Under the pieces are notes generated by a model. That model saw only the letters and a list, made by a program, of their open reading frames with translations, was not told the DNA's origin and made no database searches. A DNA stretch of 35,193 nt. Source: an uncultured Chloroflexota bacterium. Lineage in GTDB: Bacteria > Chloroflexota > Chloroflexia > Chloroflexales > Roseiflexaceae. Positions 32,847 through 35,193 of the stretch are shown here, in pieces. A program made the translations under genes and the position numbers. Within the stretch, counting starts at the first letter, position 1. The number at the start of each line of letters is the position of its first letter. The DNA lies in contig CALLZL010000140.1 of assembly GCA_937859575.1 (NCBI GenBank), positions 1 to 35,193 on the forward strand, read 5' to 3'.

Positions 32847-33623
32847 ATGCGGAAGAGCAAGGTACTTGCCAAACTACGGGCGGGCGCATTCGCACGGTTC
32901 TCGGCGATGGGTCATTTTCTGCCGTTTTTTGTGCAGCACAGTGCGGCAAACGGCTACGATGGAATCTGGCTTGATCTTGAGCATCGCACAATGGGGGATC
33001 GCGAGATCCAGGCGCTGCTGGCGTATTGTCATGTGAGCGATATCGACTGTATGGTGCGCCCGCCGACGCGTGAGCACAGCCGGCTCTACCGCTACCTCGA
33101 GGAGGGCGCAAGTGGCTTGATGATGCCGCTTGTTGACAGTGCCGCCGAGGCAGCGCGCATTGTAGCGGCAATCAAGTTCCCACCGGATGGGAACCGAGGC
33201 CTTGATGGTGCCGGCTTCGATGCTCGGTTTGGTTTTGACGCCTGGCCGGCCGGCAGCAATTTCCCGGCCGACGCCAATCGCGAGACATTCCTACTGGTGC
33301 AGATCGAGACACAGGTGGCCGTAGCGGCCGCCGACGAGATCGCCGCCGTGCCGGGGGTTGATTGTCTGTTTATCGGGCCGGGTGATCTGCGGTTGCGCCT
33401 TGAGGCGGCCGGTGAAGACGCCGATGCCGGGATCGCTGCTGCGGTCGAACATGTAGCTGCCGCTGCACGGCGGCATGGCAAGGCGTGGGGTATTACGGCC
33501 GGCACAACCGAAGTATTGGCCCATTACCGTGATCTCGGAGCGCAGATCATCCCGTGGGGCGGCGATTTTGCGCTGGCGGCGTATCTTGCGCAGTGCGGGC
33601 GCGATCTGGCGGCGTTGGGGTAG
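32847..33623 (+). CDS. HpaI/HpcH-family aldolase
   Basis: A 258-residue class II aldolase of the HpaI/GarL/RhmA type, which splits 2-keto-3-deoxy sugar acids into pyruvate and an aldehyde. Landmarks: GIWLDLEHRTM, CMVRPPTREHS, GLMMPLVDSAAEA, LLVQIETQVAV (metal-binding Glu) and DCLFIGPGDLRL (metal-binding Asp). ATG 32847 follows GAGGT with 8-base spacing; the in-frame ATG at 32832 has no ribosome binding site. As first gene of the plus arm it pairs with the MR/MLE enzyme downstream, which would supply its 2-keto-3-deoxy substrate. Confidence 0.9.
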   Translation: MRKSKVLAKLRAGAFARFSAMGHFLPFFVQHSAANGYDGIWLDLEHRTMGDREIQALLAYCHVSDIDCMVRPPTREHSRLYRYLEEGASGLMMPLVDSAAEAARIVAAIKFPPDGNRGLDGAGFDARFGFDAWPAGSNFPADANRETFLLVQIETQVAVAAADEIAAVPGVDCLFIGPGDLRLRLEAAGEDADAGIAAAVEHVAAAARRHGKAWGITAGTTEVLAHYRDLGAQIIPWGGDFALAAYLAQCGRDLAALG

Positions 33624-33689
33624 GGAATAGGAGAAGAGGAGAACCGAGGAACAGAAGAACTACGCACCACGTCACCGCCACAATTCTTT

Positions 33690-33727
33690 ATACTGCTCGC
33701 GGCGGCGACGCCGGTATCAAGCAGTAT
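33690..33727. promoter_or_regulatory. Inverted repeat just ahead of the SDR ribosome binding site
   Basis: ATACTGCT (33690-33697) and AGCAGTAT (33720-33727) are perfect 8-bp arms; the 22-base loop contains a further GGCG/CGCC pair. The element ends where the GGAGG of the SDR gene begins, in the 116-base gap after the aldolase gene. It could modulate translation or be an mRNA processing or stability hairpin. TATACT inside the first arm is also a possible -10 box. Confidence 0.4.
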
Positions 33728-33739
33728 GGAGGAAAGAAG

Positions 33740-34495
33740 ATGAATCGACTAACCGACAAGGTCGCACTGGTGACGGGTGCTTCGCGGGGGATCGGGCGCG
33801 GGATTGCGATCTGCCTGGCGGAAGAGGGTGCCGATGTGGTGGTTGGCTACCGCACCCATCCCGAGGAGGCCGAAGAGACGGCGGCCGCGATTGCGGCACT
33901 TGGGCGCCGGGCAATCATCAAGCAGGTGGATGTTGCGCGTCGCGATGAGGTGATGGCGCTGGTACGTGCAGCAGTCGACGCATTCGGTCGTCTCGATATC
34001 GCGGTTGCCAATGCAGCCTTTTCGATTCGCCAGCCGGTGGCTGAAGCAGTATGGGAGGATGTGCTGCGCACGCTTGAAGTCACACAGCATGGAGTGTTTC
34101 ATACATGCCAATTTGCGGCGCAGCAGCTGCTGGCACAGGGCGGCGGCGGCAAGATCATCATCATCAGTTCGGTGCATGCCGAAAAGCCGGTTGCCAGCAG
34201 TGCAGCCTATAACATGGGCAAAGCGGCGATCAACCATCTTGGTGCAACAATGGCGTCGGAGCTTGCAGCGGCGCGCATCAATGTCAATGTTATTAATCCG
34301 GGATGGATCGACACCCCCGGTGAACGTGCGTTTTATAGCGAGGAGCAGATCCAGGCGGGCGGTGCGAAGATGCCGTGGGGGCGGCTCGGTACCCCGCGTG
34401 ATATCGGGCGCAGTGTCGTGTTTCTGGCAAGTGATGATGCCGACTATATTACCGGTTCGGTATTGCGTGTTGATGGCGGCATCATGGTGCGTTGA
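33740..34495 (+). CDS. Short-chain dehydrogenase/reductase
   Basis: A 251-residue classical SDR. NAD(P)-binding TGASRGIGRG (residues 13-22), the NAxx-type block VANAAFSI, catalytic Ser in IIISSVHAEK, YNMGK with catalytic Tyr and Lys, and the C-terminal GSVLRVDGG are all present. GGAGG precedes the ATG; the frame extends upstream to 33554 through the preceding gene and is not supported. The residue after the nucleotide-binding strand (VVVGYRTHPEE) is not a clear Asp, and the following Arg hints at NADP(H). Within the locus it may oxidise a sugar or a 2-keto-3-deoxy acid. Confidence 0.92.
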   Translation: MNRLTDKVALVTGASRGIGRGIAICLAEEGADVVVGYRTHPEEAEETAAAIAALGRRAIIKQVDVARRDEVMALVRAAVDAFGRLDIAVANAAFSIRQPVAEAVWEDVLRTLEVTQHGVFHTCQFAAQQLLAQGGGGKIIIISSVHAEKPVASSAAYNMGKAAINHLGATMASELAAARINVNVINPGWIDTPGERAFYSEEQIQAGGAKMPWGRLGTPRDIGRSVVFLASDDADYITGSVLRVDGGIMVR

Positions 34496-34530
34496 TTCTA
34501 CCCGAGCCTAACGCAACGGAGGTCGTGCTC

Positions 34531-35144
34531 ATGCAGATTACCGATGTACGCTGTTTCTTGTGCTCGTCGAGCAACCCCGCCGGCTATGTTGCCGGTTCGG
34601 CCATTATTCGCATCGAAACCGATATTGGGGTTGCCGGTCATGGCGAGGCACTCATGGGGCTCTTCTGTGGTGAGGTTGCCGCAGCAGCAACGCAATACTA
34701 CGCGCCGCTGTTGATTGGCGCCGATCCGAGCCGTATTGGCGCACTCTGGCAGACCATGTTCGATTCGAGTGTCTGGTGGGGTCGCAGTGGTGCGGCCGTA
34801 AGTGTGATCGGCGCCATCGAGACGGCTCTATGGGATATTGCCGGCAAGCTGGCCGGAGTGCCATGCTACCAGTTACTTTCCGACACCCCGCGCGCCAGTG
34901 TGCCGGTGTATGCCAGCCTCGGATCGGCCCCCGAGGATCCGGCCCGGGTTCCGCCGCTGGTCGAGGCGCTGGTGGCCGAGGGGTTTCGCGGCCTGAAGCT
35001 GGGCCTGCAGTTTGGCAATGCGGCCGGTACCGAGATCTATGAGCCGCGTGGTGATGCCCTGCTCGCATTGCTTGACACGACACTCGCCGCCATCCGGCGC
35101 ACGGTCGGCGATTCATTCATTATCGGTGTCGATGGGCATATGGG
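34531..35144 (+). CDS. Mandelate racemase/muconate lactonizing enzyme family protein, partial
   Basis: The first ~204 residues of an enolase-superfamily enzyme that is cut by the contig end. The N-terminal capping domain (MQITDVRCFLCSSS...AALWQTMFDSSVWWGRSGAAVSVIGAIETALWDIAGKLAGVPCYQLL) and the start of the barrel (VPVYASLGS, GFRGLKLGL with the catalytic-side Lys, IIGVDGHMG with the first metal Asp) are clear. Residues that would follow (DRKSVV and a stop) are adapter sequence, not protein. CGGAGG precedes ATG 34531. Relatives dehydrate acid sugars such as fuconate, rhamnonate or galactonate, and would feed the HpaI aldolase three genes earlier in the arm. Confidence 0.9.
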
Positions 35145-35193
35145 AGATCGGAAGAGCGTCGTGTAGGGAAAGAGTGTAGATCTCGGTGGTCGC
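35145..35193 (+). other. Illumina adapter contamination at contig end
   Basis: From AGATCGGAAGAGCGTCGTGT onward the last 49 bases match the reverse complement of the Illumina TruSeq universal adapter, as remembered, through to the final base. This is library sequence left in the assembly, so it must be trimmed before any protein or repeat analysis. It creates a false in-frame stop at 35164-35166 for the MR/MLE gene. Confidence 0.97.

Noticed and set aside
1-35193. CRISPR arrays, tRNA or rRNA genes, transposases and prophage genes
   Set aside because: I saw no regularly spaced direct repeats, no tRNA-like cloverleaf with a CCA end, no rRNA sequence and no transposase or phage structural gene.

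Overview
The window is a GC-rich, gene-dense bacterial contig that looks like part of a metagenome or draft assembly. The last 49 bases (35145-35193) are not genomic: they match the Illumina TruSeq adapter read-through sequence. Gene content and style suggest a Chloroflexota (Chloroflexia-like) bacterium, which is an inference rather than proof. Supporting points are the many 1-4 bp start/stop overlaps, TTG/GTG starts, a form II CoxL-type molybdoenzyme, DUF503 and LON-domain genes next to a ChlI/BchI-type ATPase, a short MutY and Complex-I-like membrane proteins.

Layout. 1-1300: a PIN-domain toxin and a small partner gene lie between two diverged copies of a ~95-bp hairpin repeat, so they look like a mobile cassette (possibly integron-like). 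1301-3548 (-): two overlapping genes for multi-pass membrane proteins that resemble degenerate Complex I/hydrogenase-4 membrane subunits. 3655-7499 (+): an SbcC/Rad50-like ATPase coupled to a SUMF1-fold protein. 7617-12080 (+): an RlmI-like rRNA methyltransferase, then a tight run of a divergent ArgJ, a LON-domain protein, DUF503 (YlxP-like) and a ChlI/BchI-like AAA+ ATPase. 12115-15257 (-): a hybrid histidine kinase coupled to an HD-GYP response regulator, with a PIG-L deacetylase upstream (15335-16021) divergent from a short MutY (16117-17076).

17250-18496 (-): RidA plus a xylose-isomerase-like TIM-barrel protein. 18497-19140: a regulatory and repeat region leading into a 67-codon hypothetical gene and an HNH endonuclease (both predicted to start with TTG), closed by a strong hairpin terminator. 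19707-24896 (-): GNAT acetyltransferase, glutamate dehydrogenase, an orphan CoxL-like molybdopterin subunit and an MBL-fold hydrolase. Two near-consensus sigma-70 promoters point outward between the GNAT gene and a nine-helix membrane protein (25111-25971, +).

25983-35144: a divergent catabolic locus. On the minus strand, starting with its own FadR-type GntR regulator, come an M19 dipeptidase, two amidohydrolases, a second RidA-family protein, a glutamate-1-semialdehyde-aminomutase-like aminotransferase and an aldo/keto reductase. On the plus strand come an HpaI-family aldolase, an SDR oxidoreductase and a mandelate racemase/enolase-superfamily enzyme cut off at the contig end. A TTGACA-N16-TATAAT promoter with a FadR-like palindrome (TGGTCAGACCA) just downstream controls the plus arm. 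The dehydratase-aldolase-dehydrogenase-lactonase set fits oxidative acid-sugar degradation, while the aminotransferase, RidA and dipeptidase suggest a nitrogen-containing substrate or side branch; the actual substrate cannot be read from sequence.
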